This document shows, piece after piece, positions 28,596-37,587 of a DNA stretch of 64,000 nt. The stretch is from Gemmatimonadota bacterium. GTDB lineage: Bacteria > Gemmatimonadota > Gemmatimonadetes > Longimicrobiales > Gaopeijiaceae. Made by a program: the position numbers and the translations under genes. Position 1 is the stretch's first letter. Each line of letters begins with the position of its first letter. A model generated the notes under the pieces. It did no database searches and was not told where the DNA came from. It was given only the letters and a program-made list of their open reading frames with translations. Location of the stretch: contig JAJDXS010000029.1 of NCBI GenBank assembly GCA_022823145.1, forward strand, positions 202,867 through 266,866, read 5' to 3'.

Positions 28596-29663
28596 TCAGC
28601 TCCGGTCTGCCACGCTGAGGATATCCGGGTGTTCGGACTTGGGTTCCCTGGTCATCAGGCGGTGCAGCGCTTCCATCGGATCCGCGCCTTCCGCCACGAT
28701 CCCGTGGACTTCGGCGGACACGGGCATTTCCACACCGAGCCTCCGGGCAAGTTCGTGGACCGCCCTCACCGTGGCCACCCCTTCGGCCACCGTGCGGGCT
28801 TCCCCGAGGATCTCGCCGATGCTCTCTCCCCGCCCCAGCCGGTACCCCACGGTTCGGTTCCTGCTCAGTCCCCCGGTGCAGGTCAGCACCAGGTCGCCCA
28901 TCCCGGCCAACCCCGCGAAGGTCGTGGCTTCAGCGCCCATCGCGATGCCCAGGCGGCAGATTTCGGCCAGCCCGCGCGTCATCAGGGCGGCCACCGCGTT
29001 GTGCCCGAGGTCCAGTCCCGCCGCGACCCCGGCGGCCACGGCGATCACGTTCTTGAGCGCACCCCCCAGCTCCACGCCGATGACATCCGGGTTGGTGTAC
29101 ACCCGGAAACGGTCGGTCTGGAACAAGGCCTGAACCGAAAGACGCGCCTCCTCGTCCCTGCTGGCCACGACCACAGCCGTCGGCGCACCGGCCACCACTT
29201 CCTTCGCGAAACTCGGCCCGGACAGCACACAGAGCCGATGCGCCTGTTTCGCGGGCAACGAGGCGGCGAAGATCTCGTCCATGCGGCGTAGCGTGGTGAT
29301 CTCGATACCCTTCGATGCGCTCACGACCGTGGCGCCGGGCGGGAAATGTTGAGCCGCCTCCGCGAGGACATCGGCCGAGTACTGCACCGGACACACCCAG
29401 ACGACGACGTCCGCGCCCTCCAGCGCGTTGGTTAGCGAATTCGTCACCGTCAGACGGTGGCGGTCGAGCGTGACGCCTTCGAGGTACACTGCGTTTTCGC
29501 CACGGTCCCGAAAGGACTCGGCGACTTCACGCTCGCGGGCCCAGAGGCGAACCCGCGTGCCGGATCCGGCCAGGAGATTGGCCAGGGTGGTGCCCCAGGC
29601 CCCTGCGCCGACCACAGCCGCTCGTACCCGACCGTCGGTCAAGCCCCGCGAGTCCGGTATCAC
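28596..29663 (-). CDS. gpsA: Glycerol-3-phosphate dehydrogenase [NAD(P)+]
   Basis: Reduces dihydroxyacetone phosphate to glycerol 3-phosphate for phospholipid synthesis. 355 residues with an N-terminal extension of about 12. The Rossmann motif is VVGAGAWGTTLANLLA at about 17-32. Other family segments are SASKGIE, SGPSFAKEV, GVELGGALKNVIAVAAG with the catalytic Lys, and GMGDLVLTC. GTG start. It overlaps plsY by four bases, and PlsY uses its product. Confidence 0.96.
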   Translation of the reverse strand: MIPDSRGLTDGRVRAAVVGAGAWGTTLANLLAGSGTRVRLWAREREVAESFRDRGENAVYLEGVTLDRHRLTVTNSLTNALEGADVVVWVCPVQYSADVLAEAAQHFPPGATVVSASKGIEITTLRRMDEIFAASLPAKQAHRLCVLSGPSFAKEVVAGAPTAVVVASRDEEARLSVQALFQTDRFRVYTNPDVIGVELGGALKNVIAVAAGVAAGLDLGHNAVAALMTRGLAEICRLGIAMGAEATTFAGLAGMGDLVLTCTGGLSRNRTVGYRLGRGESIGEILGEARTVAEGVATVRAVHELARRLGVEMPVSAEVHGIVAEGADPMEALHRLMTREPKSEHPDILSVADRS

Positions 29664-30280
29664 TTGTTTTCGCCGTCCGCTTCGCGCACGTCATGAATAC
29701 CTGGTTCTTCGCGGGCGAGAAGGCGCCTGATGTTGGAACGGTGCGCCCACACGACGAACAGTGCCATCAGCACCAGGAACGTCAGCAACGCCGAATCCGC
29801 GCGCATCGCGACGAAGCCCGCCACCGGAACGGACACGGCCGCGGCCATCGAGGCGACCGACACCTTGCGCGAGATCAGCAGCACGATCAGCCATGTGCCC
29901 GCGCCCACGGCAGCTGCAAGGGGGGCGACGGCGATCAGGACGCCGGCGCTGGTCGCGACCCCCTTCCCCCCGCGGAAGCGAACCCAGAAGGAGAAACAGT
30001 GGCCGACAATCGCTGCGCCCCCGTAGACGATCGCCCACCACGAGGCCGTCTGGCCGTCGAGTTGAGGAAACCACCAGGCCGGAGCAAAGCCCTTGAAGAC
30101 GTCGAAGAGGCCGACCGGGATGGCGGCCCGCCAGCCAAGCACGCGCTGCACGTTGGTCGCACCGAGATTGCAGCTCCCCAGCGTCCGGAGGTCCTTGCCA
30201 TGCAGGAGGCCCGTCCAGTGGGACGCGGGAATGGCCCCCGCGGAGTATGCGGCCAGGACCAGCAGCACTGCGCTGATCAT
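29660..30280 (-). CDS. plsY: Acyl-phosphate:glycerol-3-phosphate acyltransferase
   Basis: Makes lysophosphatidic acid from acyl phosphate and glycerol 3-phosphate in the inner membrane. 206 residues with about five transmembrane helices. The three catalytic loops are visible: the segment before DLRTLGSCNLGATNVQRVLG, then FRGGKGVATSAGVL, and a late WAHRSNIRRLL. An AAGGAGA ribosome binding site precedes the ATG at 30280. The der-plsY-gpsA order is common in many bacteria. Confidence 0.95.
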   Translation of the reverse strand: MISAVLLVLAAYSAGAIPASHWTGLLHGKDLRTLGSCNLGATNVQRVLGWRAAIPVGLFDVFKGFAPAWWFPQLDGQTASWWAIVYGGAAIVGHCFSFWVRFRGGKGVATSAGVLIAVAPLAAAVGAGTWLIVLLISRKVSVASMAAAVSVPVAGFVAMRADSALLTFLVLMALFVVWAHRSNIRRLLAREEPGIHDVREADGENK

Positions 30281-30397
30281 CCAGGGCTCTCCTTGGTCGG
30301 TTCCGGGATTCCACGAGACCGTTCAACAAGTCCCGATGCTAGGAGGTTACCATGGCAGATCGAGTGAATCCAGAGAGGGTTGTCCGGCGCGCGGACT

Positions 30398-31711
30398 TCA
30401 CCGGCTGCTCTTGCGCACCCTGATCCGCAACGGCACGCCGTGGAAGTCCCAGCGTTCCCGCATCGAGTTCACGAGGTACCGGCGGTAGTTGGTCGGAACC
30501 TCGTCCGGCATGTTGGCGAAGAGTACGAATGTCGGGGGACGCGTGTCGGCCTGAGTGGCGTACTTGATCCTCACCGGCCGCCCCCGGGCATGCGGAGGAG
30601 GGCGCCGCCGGACGAGTTCCTCCACCACTTCGTTGACCTCGTGCGTGGCGATCCGTGCGGCGCGCCTGTCTGCGACCGCGAGCACCAGATCGAGCGTCTT
30701 GCGCACCCGCAATCCGATGAGCGCCGAGGCGAACAGAAACGGTACGTGCTTGAGGAAGGGCGCGCGGCGGGCCGCCTCTCGCTGGAAGGCCGCGGCCGTG
30801 CCCGTCTCCTTCTCGACTGCGTCCCACTTGTTGCAGACCGCGACCACGCCGCACCCGGCCTCCCAGGCCGTCTCCGCCACCTTGATGTCCTGAACGTGCA
30901 GGCCTTCGGCCGCGTCGATCACGACGAGGCAGACGTCCGCTTCCCTCACGACCCGGGCGGTACGCAGGCTGCTGTAGTACTCGATCGAGTCCCTGATGCG
31001 GGCGTGACGCCGCAGCCCGGCGGTGTCGATGAAGGTGAGATCCAGTCCGTGATACCTCATCGTGAGGTCGACGGGGTCGCGGGTCGTGCCGGGTTCCTCG
31101 CTCACCACGACCCGGTCCTCTCCGAAGAGTCGGTTGACGAGCGTGGACTTCCCCGCGTTCGGCTTGCCGATGACCGCGACGCGAAGATCGCCGGGGTTGC
31201 TGTCTTCGTCTTCTTCCGGAAGGAGTGCGAGCATCGTATCGAAGAGGTCTCCGAAACCCCGGCCGGAGATCGCGCTCACCGGGTGCGGCTCACCCATGCC
31301 CAGCTCCCAGAAGTCCAGGTGAGTGCGCTCGAGCGGGAGATTGTCGACCTTGTTGACGGTCAGGAGGACAGGCCTGGAACTTCTGCGCAGGACTTCCGCC
31401 AGTCTCTGGTCGAGGGGATGCACGCCCGTCCTGGAGTCGACCAGAAAGAGGACCACATCGGCTTCCTCCACGGCTGTCATGGCCTGCTCGCGTATCAGCC
31501 GATCGATGGTGCGGTCGGAACCCTCGATCACGCCTCCGGTATCGACCACGAAGAACGGCCTTCCGGTCCACTCCGCGCGGGCGAAATTGCGGTCCCGGGT
31601 CACCCCCGGTGCGTCGTCCACAATGGCGACGGGCCGGCCGATCGCGCGGTTGAAGAATGTGGATTTTCCGACGTTGGGGCGGCCCACCACCGCCACCACG
31701 GGAAGGCTCAT
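30398..31711 (-). CDS. der: Ribosome-assembly GTPase Der (EngA)
   Basis: Two tandem GTPase domains and a C-terminal KH-like domain that help late 50S assembly. 437 residues. G1 motifs: GRPNVGKSTFFNR at 11-23 and GKPNAGKSTLVNR near 181-193. DTGGV and DTAGL are the G3 motifs, and TVNKVD and CNKWD the G4 motifs. The KH-like part (about 355-437) ends RIRVRKSSR. The start overlaps the stop of the DUF512 gene by four bases. Confidence 0.97.
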   Translation of the reverse strand: MSLPVVAVVGRPNVGKSTFFNRAIGRPVAIVDDAPGVTRDRNFARAEWTGRPFFVVDTGGVIEGSDRTIDRLIREQAMTAVEEADVVLFLVDSRTGVHPLDQRLAEVLRRSSRPVLLTVNKVDNLPLERTHLDFWELGMGEPHPVSAISGRGFGDLFDTMLALLPEEDEDSNPGDLRVAVIGKPNAGKSTLVNRLFGEDRVVVSEEPGTTRDPVDLTMRYHGLDLTFIDTAGLRRHARIRDSIEYYSSLRTARVVREADVCLVVIDAAEGLHVQDIKVAETAWEAGCGVVAVCNKWDAVEKETGTAAAFQREAARRAPFLKHVPFLFASALIGLRVRKTLDLVLAVADRRAARIATHEVNEVVEELVRRRPPPHARGRPVRIKYATQADTRPPTFVLFANMPDEVPTNYRRYLVNSMRERWDFHGVPLRIRVRKSSR

Positions 31712-33030
31712 GTCGGGCCACTCCCGCCGGCGCGCACCTGCGGGATCTCGCTCGCATGTCCTGCGAGAAGGGCCTCGACGAGTTCGTGGCCCGCACTGAT
31801 CCGCGCCGGTGCCAGCCTCTCCCTGACGTCTCCGAGAGTCACGCCGTCGATGAACACGTCGTCGTCGTTGAGAGCCGTGGCGGCGAGCAGCACGAGGTCG
31901 CCTCGCCGGGGGTCCCGCAGGCTCTCCAGGATGTCGGTTCCGGGGAGAAGTCCCGCCACGGTCACCGAGGGGCCGAAGTACCCGTTCTCGACCGCCACGA
32001 CCTCAACCGCGCACTCCATCCTTGCGGCGACCACCGGGGCGAAGTCCAGGAAGTACGGCGACATCGAAGTGCCGGTCACAATACGCACCCTGTCGACGCC
32101 GGGGAGCGGAACGAGTCTTTCGCTGTTTGCGTGAAACGCGTCAACGAGGGTGCGGACCGCTCCTACGCCGTTCTCCCGAAGCGGCCAGTCGTCGTAGTAT
32201 CTTGCCGCGGGCACGTCCCTGCCGGCGATCAGAAACAGCTCGTCGGCGGCGTAGCACCAATGTCTCCCCCGCTCTCGAAGCGCCCTCGCACGGATGCCTT
32301 CGGTCTGGCGAATCGCCATCTCCGCCTCGTGGCGGTCCAGCAGGCGCACGGGGCGTCCGAGGTTGTAGCGGGTGAGGCCCACCGGGACGACCGAGAGGGA
32401 GAGCACGCCGTCTCCGAGCGGGTAGAGTTCACGGATCGTGCGGTCCAGCTCCACGCCAGCGTTCCATTCGGGGCACAGGACGACCTGCGTGTGCACCTCC
32501 AGTCCACCCGAAAGGAGCTCGGAAAGCTGATCGAGGATCAGGCCGGCGCGGTCGTTCTTGAGGAGCCTGACCCTCAGTTCAGGGTTCGTGGTGTGGACAC
32601 TGACATAGAGGGGCGAAATCCGCTGCTCCACCAGTCTTTGCAGGCCGCGGGGCCCAAGGTTCGTGAGCGTGACGTAACTCCCGTAGGTGAACGAAAGCCG
32701 GAAGTCGTCGTCACGCAGCCAAAGCGGATCACGCGCGCCCGGCGGATTGCCGTCGATGAAGCAGAAGACGCATTCGTTCGCACACTCGCGGATCGTGTCG
32801 CGGGCCGGCACGATGCCGAGGCTCTCCGACGGATCCCGGGATATCTCGCAAACGAGCCGGGTTCCTTCGGGATCGACCGCCTCGATCTCGATCTCCTCCT
32901 CGGCCGTGAGGAAGTGGAAGTCGATGCTGTCGCGCACGCGTGCGCCGTTTACCGTAAGGATGCGTGTCCCGATGCGCAGTTCCAGCGATTCGGCGATCGA
33001 ACCCGCCCCGATTTCTCCTATACGCACCAC
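31708..33030 (-). CDS. DUF512-domain radical SAM protein with N-terminal PDZ-like domain
   Basis: 440 residues, start GTG. Residues 1-65 are a PDZ-like module (VRIGEIGAGSIAESLEL). The radical SAM cluster motif is CANECVFC (Cys-x3-Cys-x2-Cys) near 83-90, and the barrel continues with SLSFTYGSYVTLTNL-like strands. The C-terminal DUF512 part contains GTSMSPYF, close to the Fe-S/DUF512 signature. The reaction is unknown. The gene is often found next to der, as here, which suggests a housekeeping role, possibly in ribosome or RNA maturation. Confidence 0.85.
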   Translation of the reverse strand: MVRIGEIGAGSIAESLELRIGTRILTVNGARVRDSIDFHFLTAEEEIEIEAVDPEGTRLVCEISRDPSESLGIVPARDTIRECANECVFCFIDGNPPGARDPLWLRDDDFRLSFTYGSYVTLTNLGPRGLQRLVEQRISPLYVSVHTTNPELRVRLLKNDRAGLILDQLSELLSGGLEVHTQVVLCPEWNAGVELDRTIRELYPLGDGVLSLSVVPVGLTRYNLGRPVRLLDRHEAEMAIRQTEGIRARALRERGRHWCYAADELFLIAGRDVPAARYYDDWPLRENGVGAVRTLVDAFHANSERLVPLPGVDRVRIVTGTSMSPYFLDFAPVVAARMECAVEVVAVENGYFGPSVTVAGLLPGTDILESLRDPRRGDLVLLAATALNDDDVFIDGVTLGDVRERLAPARISAGHELVEALLAGHASEIPQVRAGGSGPT

Positions 33031-33098
33031 GATCCTGCGCCTCGCCTTGAAGCCGGGAATGGTTCTCCGCTAGTGAGCCGGTGCGCGTTGCTGCTCGC

Positions 33099-33971
33099 TC
33101 ACCGGTTCCGGGAGAGCATCTCCTGGAAGACGATGTTGTTGCGAACCGGCTCCCAGGTGTAGCGCGTGGCCAGGCTGTTGACGGTCACCAGCGTCGAGCT
33201 CGCAATAAGGGGCTCGAGCAACGCCACGGCCTGGTCCACGTTCCCGAGTTCGGCGTACGCCTGGGCCCACCGGCGCTGGACGCTGGGCCGGGCTTCGTCG
33301 CTGACGTCCATCGACATCGCCTTTTCGAGCGCGGCCATGGCGTCCGCAGTTCTGCCGGCGCGCGCCAGGTTGCGCGCGTACTGGCCCTGCCATTCGGCCT
33401 GGGCGTCGGGGTTGTCGAACTCGAGCGGATTCCGGTCCCACGCGGCGACAAGCTCTCCCCAGAGAATGCGGGACTCGTGCTGACGGCCCGCGACCCGGTG
33501 CACCCATGCCTTCTCCGCCTGACAGGCGCAACGGTAGGCCGGGTCGGAGTGATCTTCGCTGAAACTCAGGATCATTTCGTCGTACTCCCCTCCGATCAAC
33601 AACGAAGGGAAGTTGTTGGTCACCGACGCGATCTGCTGGGGAGACATGCGTATGCGCCTCTGAGCCTCGCGAAAGGCGCGCTGCATTCCATTGGCGCCCC
33701 GTCCCGATGCCAGAGCGAAAAAGATGTTCTCGGTCACCCAGGAGTTCTCGGCCTGGTCCAACGCCGCCGTTGCGCGTTCCATCAGTGCCTCGGCCTGGGA
33801 GAAGCGTCCGAGCAATCTCGCGGCCGACGAGCCTCTGAGGAGCACGTCGAAGTCACCCGACATATCGGCGTCACGTATCCTGCGTTCGAGTTCATCGGCG
33901 GGGGTCTGCGCCCCGACCGGCGCGACCACAGTCAGGCACAGCAGCACGGGCAAGAAAGTAAAGCGTCGCAT
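33099..33971 (-). CDS. Exported TPR protein of unknown function
   Basis: 290 residues from ATG 33971, which gives a clean signal peptide (FTFLPVLLCLTVVAPVGAQ). The rest is all helical, with TPR-like pairs such as NLARAGRTADAMAALEKAM and AQAYAELGNVDQAVALLEPL. The ending RYTWEPVRNNIVFQEML resembles the tail of TPR regions fused to protein kinases in this type of genome (pattern WxPLRxxPxFxxLL), but no kinase domain is present. It lies downstream of tRNA-Gly on the same strand. Confidence 0.65.
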   Translation of the reverse strand: MRRFTFLPVLLCLTVVAPVGAQTPADELERRIRDADMSGDFDVLLRGSSAARLLGRFSQAEALMERATAALDQAENSWVTENIFFALASGRGANGMQRAFREAQRRIRMSPQQIASVTNNFPSLLIGGEYDEMILSFSEDHSDPAYRCACQAEKAWVHRVAGRQHESRILWGELVAAWDRNPLEFDNPDAQAEWQGQYARNLARAGRTADAMAALEKAMSMDVSDEARPSVQRRWAQAYAELGNVDQAVALLEPLIASSTLVTVNSLATRYTWEPVRNNIVFQEMLSRNR

Positions 33972-34052
33972 GGCTACCCCCACGGTTGAAGTGAACGAGA
34001 CCGCACGCCATAAGGTACGCGCGCCGTCGGTTTCGCGCCAACGGACGAACAA

Positions 34053-34125
34053 AGCGGGAGACGGGACTCGAACCCGCGACCCTCAGCTTGGGAAGCTGAT
34101 GCTCTACCAACTGAGCTACTCCCGC
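34053..34125 (-). tRNA. tRNA-Gly (anticodon CCC)
   Basis: Read on the - strand: acceptor GCGGGAG pairs with CTCCCGC at the 3' end, discriminator T. The D-arm is GCTCAGTTGGTAGAGC. The anticodon stem TCAGC/GCTGA encloses TTCCCAA, so the anticodon is CCC, reading GGG. The T-arm is GCGGG-TTCGAGT-CCCGT. No encoded CCA. It lies between two TPR protein genes, 38 bases after the first, so it may be cotranscribed and processed out. Confidence 0.97.
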
Positions 34126-34163
34126 GGGGATTTGCCCGGGAAACCCGGACGCTGGCGGCGTCT

Positions 34164-35546
34164 CTAGTTCGGGCTGATCACCTCGTAGTAGTACCCGAGG
34201 ACTTCCTCGTTGCTGGAGAAGTCGGCACGGAAGAGCTCGGCCGCCTCCTGGGCAGGCGCGTCCACCCGGATGTCGGTCGTCCCGATCTCGGCGCCGTCCA
34301 TGCCGTTGAAGTGCACCCGGATCGTGACGGTAGTGCCCGCTTCCAGCGTCTTGTTGACGAGCTCTCCGACGACCGAAGCGCCATCGGTCCGCGGTTGGAA
34401 CTGCGTGTTCGCGAGCTGGAAGGCGAGCCCCTCACCCACGGTGTACACTTCCTGGGCGGCCTCGCCGCTCCCGGACATCAGCAGGGCACGGCTCAGGATC
34501 AGGTAGCTGTCGTAGTTGTAACCGTCCAGCTCCACGAGCTGTTCGGCGATCGGTATCAGCGTTTCCCAGTCTTCGCCCTCGTAGAGCGACTGCGCGAGGT
34601 TGAACACCGCGTCACGGTTCTCCGGCGCGACATCCACGATGTGTCTGAAAGCCTCCGCGGCCTGACCGTACACCTCGGCGTTGTACAGCCCCGCCCCGAT
34701 GTTGAAGTAGTCGCGCATCCCCAGGCCCTGCGCGGAGAGCAGATTGTCGTAGATGGCCTGGGCGGAGTCGGCCTGGCCCGCCTGGGAGAGGACCGAAGCC
34801 AGATTGGCGAGGGCGGACATGTCGCTCGGGTTGGACGCGAGGTAGGCCTCGTAGGCCGCGGCCGCCTCGTCGTATTGCTCCGAATTGCTGAGGAGCAGCG
34901 CCATGTTCATTGTGACGCTCTGCTCCCGGCTCTGCCAGTCGACCGCCGTCGCACTGTCGGCCGCTTCCATGGCGGGTCCGCGGATGACTTCCAGCGCGGC
35001 TTCGTAGGCCGCGATGGCGTCGTCGGGGCGTCCCGCGTTGTTGTAGGTGACCCCGAGGTTGATCAGCGCTTCCGGACGCTGCCGGTTGAAGACGATCTCG
35101 GCCGCCTCGAGGAGCCGAATTCCTTCGTCGTTGTCCCCGGCGTCCAGGGGCCCGATCGCCTCGTTGAACAGGTTGATCCAGGCCTGTTCGCGCTCGACCC
35201 TGATCTCCTGGTCGTAGCCGGGATAGAGCTCGAGGGCGACGTCGAAGAGGGTGTCGGCGGCAACATAGTCCGCAAGGCCGACCTGCGCCCTCGCGGCCAG
35301 GAAGTAGCCGCGGGCGTTCGTCGAATCGTCCATGATCGAGTTCATGGCGGCGTCGAGCGCTTCCCGGTATCGCTCCGGCATGCCCAGACTCTGCGCCTGG
35401 GTCAGAAAAAGCTCGGCGCTTCTCGTGTAGTCGTTGTCGCCCGGAGCTCCGTCAGCTCCCCCGCCGCCCCCGCCACCCGAAGCGCAACCGGAGAACACAA
35501 GCACGCCGGCGGCCGCCCACGCGACTCCTAACCTGGAATTGATCAC
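34164..35546 (-). CDS. TPR lipoprotein
   Basis: 460 residues from GTG 35546, chosen for its strong AAGGAGG ribosome binding site and because the product then starts with a lipoprotein signal (VAWAAAGVLVFSGC). A run of glycines follows the lipid-modified Cys. Residues about 55-360 are TPR units, for example GVTYNNAGRPDDAIAAYEAAL and LASVLSQAGQADSAQAIYDNL. A C-terminal beta-rich domain (about 370-455) contains LEAGTTVTIRVHFNGMDG and may be Ig-like. Probably an outer-membrane-attached scaffold; partners unknown. Confidence 0.78.
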   Translation of the reverse strand: MINSRLGVAWAAAGVLVFSGCASGGGGGGGADGAPGDNDYTRSAELFLTQAQSLGMPERYREALDAAMNSIMDDSTNARGYFLAARAQVGLADYVAADTLFDVALELYPGYDQEIRVEREQAWINLFNEAIGPLDAGDNDEGIRLLEAAEIVFNRQRPEALINLGVTYNNAGRPDDAIAAYEAALEVIRGPAMEAADSATAVDWQSREQSVTMNMALLLSNSEQYDEAAAAYEAYLASNPSDMSALANLASVLSQAGQADSAQAIYDNLLSAQGLGMRDYFNIGAGLYNAEVYGQAAEAFRHIVDVAPENRDAVFNLAQSLYEGEDWETLIPIAEQLVELDGYNYDSYLILSRALLMSGSGEAAQEVYTVGEGLAFQLANTQFQPRTDGASVVGELVNKTLEAGTTVTIRVHFNGMDGAEIGTTDIRVDAPAQEAAELFRADFSSNEEVLGYYYEVISPN

Positions 35547-35618
35547 AACGTTCCTCCTTGGGTCGTTCACCCCGAGACTGCCCCGCCCCGCCAGAGTGCG
35601 GCGCCAAGCGCGTCTGGA

Positions 35619-35647
35619 AATGTATTGGCGACCTTGAAGCGGGTCAA
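35619..35647 (-). promoter_or_regulatory. Sigma-70-type promoter before the TPR lipoprotein
   Basis: On the - strand TTGACC (35647-35642) and TACATT (35624-35619) are 17 bases apart, about 70 bases before the GTG at 35546. The -35 matches consensus in five of six positions, the -10 in four of six, and the spacing is optimal. This is the best promoter-like pair I see in the window. Confidence 0.55.
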
Positions 35648-35730
35648 AGGCAGGAAGTTGCGGATCGGGGTGAGGCGATGCCGAGGGGTGGCGGGCCGGA
35701 CCAGGGGCCGGGCAATGCACGGCCGCCGGA

Positions 35731-37587
35731 TCAGCCGGTGCGACTGGTCAGGTAGTGCAGGATCTTCACGCCCATGGCTTCGCTGAAGCCCGGGATGCGG
35801 CCGATTTCGGAAGCCGTTGCCTCCTTGACGCCCTTCAGCGAGCCGAAGCGCGAAAGCAATGCCTGTTGTCGCCGGGGGCCGACGCCCGGGATGTCCCCGA
35901 GCTCGGAGCGCACCGTCCGGCGTGATCTCAGCTTGCGGTTGTAGTGCACGGCGAACCGGTGCGCCTCGTCGCGGATCCTCTGGAGAAGGTGCAGGGAGCG
36001 GGCGGTTCTCGGGATCCGCAGCCAGGTGCGACGACCGTGCAGAAACACCTTCTCTTCCCTCTTGGCAAGCGCCGCCAGGGTGATGTCGCCGAGTTCAAGC
36101 GCTTCCAATGCTCGCCGCGCGGCGGACAGCTGGCCTTTCCCTCCATCTATCACCACCAGATCGGCCAGCGGACCGCCCTCGTTCGCTGCCCGCCGGAAAT
36201 AGCGGGTCACGGCTTCGGCCATGGACCGGTAATCGTCATTGCCCCACTCGCCCCGGATCCGCAGGTGGCGATAGCCGACCTTGTGCGGCTCTCCGTTGAG
36301 GAAAGTCACCGCGCTGGCCACGGTCTCGGCGCCTTGCATGTGGGAGACGTCGAAACACGTGATCAGCCTGGGCACGACCTTCAGGCGCAGGAAGTCCTGA
36401 AGTTCGTAGAGTACTTCGTCGGTGCCCGGTCCGCCCGGCTGTCCCTTCCTCACCCGGTCGTCCAGGACGTGGCGGGCGTTCGCGACCGCCAGTTCGATCA
36501 GCCGGGCCTTTGCACCCCGCTGCGGGACGTGCAGCCGGACCTTGCGCCCGGCCCTGGCGGTGAGCACGTCCTGGAAGAGCTGGCGATCCGTGAAGTCGGC
36601 CGGCAGCAGCACCTCGCGCGGCAGCTGGTCGATCGCGAGCGAGCCGCCCGACAGGTACGCGTGGGCGAGGGACCTGCCGATGAGTTCGGCGTCGGACACG
36701 TCATCTGCTCCGGTCATCGTATGCGTGTCGCGGCCGATCAGGACACCGTCGCGCACGCGGAGCGTCAAGGCCACGTTCAGCGGCCCGTCCCGGGCGAGGC
36801 CGATGACGTCCCGGTCGCCGCCGCCGACGGTCTGGACGCGCTGCTGCCGAGCGATTCCGTCCAGTCCCGCGAGAACGTCGCGCAATTGTGCCGCTCTCTC
36901 GAAGTCCATGGAATCGGATGCTTTACGCATCTCGGTCTCGACTTCCACCTGAACGGCCGCGACGTCGCCCGACAGAATCCGCACGACCCCGTCCACCTGC
37001 GCGCGATAGTCATCACGGGACTGGAGTCCCACGCACGGGGCCGCGCATCTGCCGATGTGGTGGTCCAGGCAGGGACGCGACGGCGCTTCCGCCGGGAGAT
37101 CGTAGCGGCAGGAGCGGATCCCGTGGTTTCGCTTCACGACCTCCAGTGCGCGCCGCACGCGGCCGACGGACGTGAACGGTCCGAAGTACCGGGAACCGTC
37201 CTTGCGGATGCGGCGCGTAACGTGTATGCGCGGAAAGGGTTCGGACGCCGTGACCTTGATGTAGGGATACTTCTTGTCGTCCCGCAGCTGGATGTTGAAC
37301 CGGGGCTGGTGTTCCTTGATGAGGTTGGCCTCGAGGATGAGGGCTTCCGCCTCGGAGCCCACGACCAGCGTCTCGATGTCCGCCGCCTGCCGCACGAGTT
37401 CGCGTGTCTTGAGGGTGGTGTCCTTCGCCTGCGACAGGTACGACCGGACGCGGTGGCGCAGCGACTTGGCCTTGCCGACATAGAGGATCTCGCCCCGGGC
37501 ACTTCTGAACATGTAAACGCCCGGCGCGAGCGGCAGCCGCGGCACGGAGGCCGCGTCGAACGGTATCCCGCGCATCACCGTCCCCAC
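35731..37587 (-). CDS. uvrC: Excinuclease ABC subunit C
   Basis: Makes both incisions in nucleotide excision repair. 618 residues, full length. The GIY-YIG nuclease comes first (GVYMFRSARGEILYVGKAKS at about 23-42). The UVR motif for UvrB binding is [20 protein letters not shown] near 210-230. The RNase H-like second nuclease follows (ITCFDVSHMQG, VVIDGGKGQ). A C-terminal tandem helix-hairpin-helix (IPGVGPRRQQALLSRFGSL) completes it. Overlaps murJ by 13 bases. Confidence 0.97.
   Translation of the reverse strand: MGTVMRGIPFDAASVPRLPLAPGVYMFRSARGEILYVGKAKSLRHRVRSYLSQAKDTTLKTRELVRQAADIETLVVGSEAEALILEANLIKEHQPRFNIQLRDDKKYPYIKVTASEPFPRIHVTRRIRKDGSRYFGPFTSVGRVRRALEVVKRNHGIRSCRYDLPAEAPSRPCLDHHIGRCAAPCVGLQSRDDYRAQVDGVVRILSGDVAAVQVEVETEMRKASDSMDFERAAQLRDVLAGLDGIARQQRVQTVGGGDRDVIGLARDGPLNVALTLRVRDGVLIGRDTHTMTGADDVSDAELIGRSLAHAYLSGGSLAIDQLPREVLLPADFTDRQLFQDVLTARAGRKVRLHVPQRGAKARLIELAVANARHVLDDRVRKGQPGGPGTDEVLYELQDFLRLKVVPRLITCFDVSHMQGAETVASAVTFLNGEPHKVGYRHLRIRGEWGNDDYRSMAEAVTRYFRRAANEGGPLADLVVIDGGKGQLSAARRALEALELGDITLAALAKREEKVFLHGRRTWLRIPRTARSLHLLQRIRDEAHRFAVHYNRKLRSRRTVRSELGDIPGVGPRRQQALLSRFGSLKGVKEATASEIGRIPGFSEAMGVKILHYLTSRTG

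Noticed and set aside
34129..34145. Rho-independent terminator after the TPR lipoprotein gene
   Set aside because: CCGGG-TTT-CCCGG can form a 5-bp hairpin but no T-run follows before the tRNA, so I do not call it a terminator.
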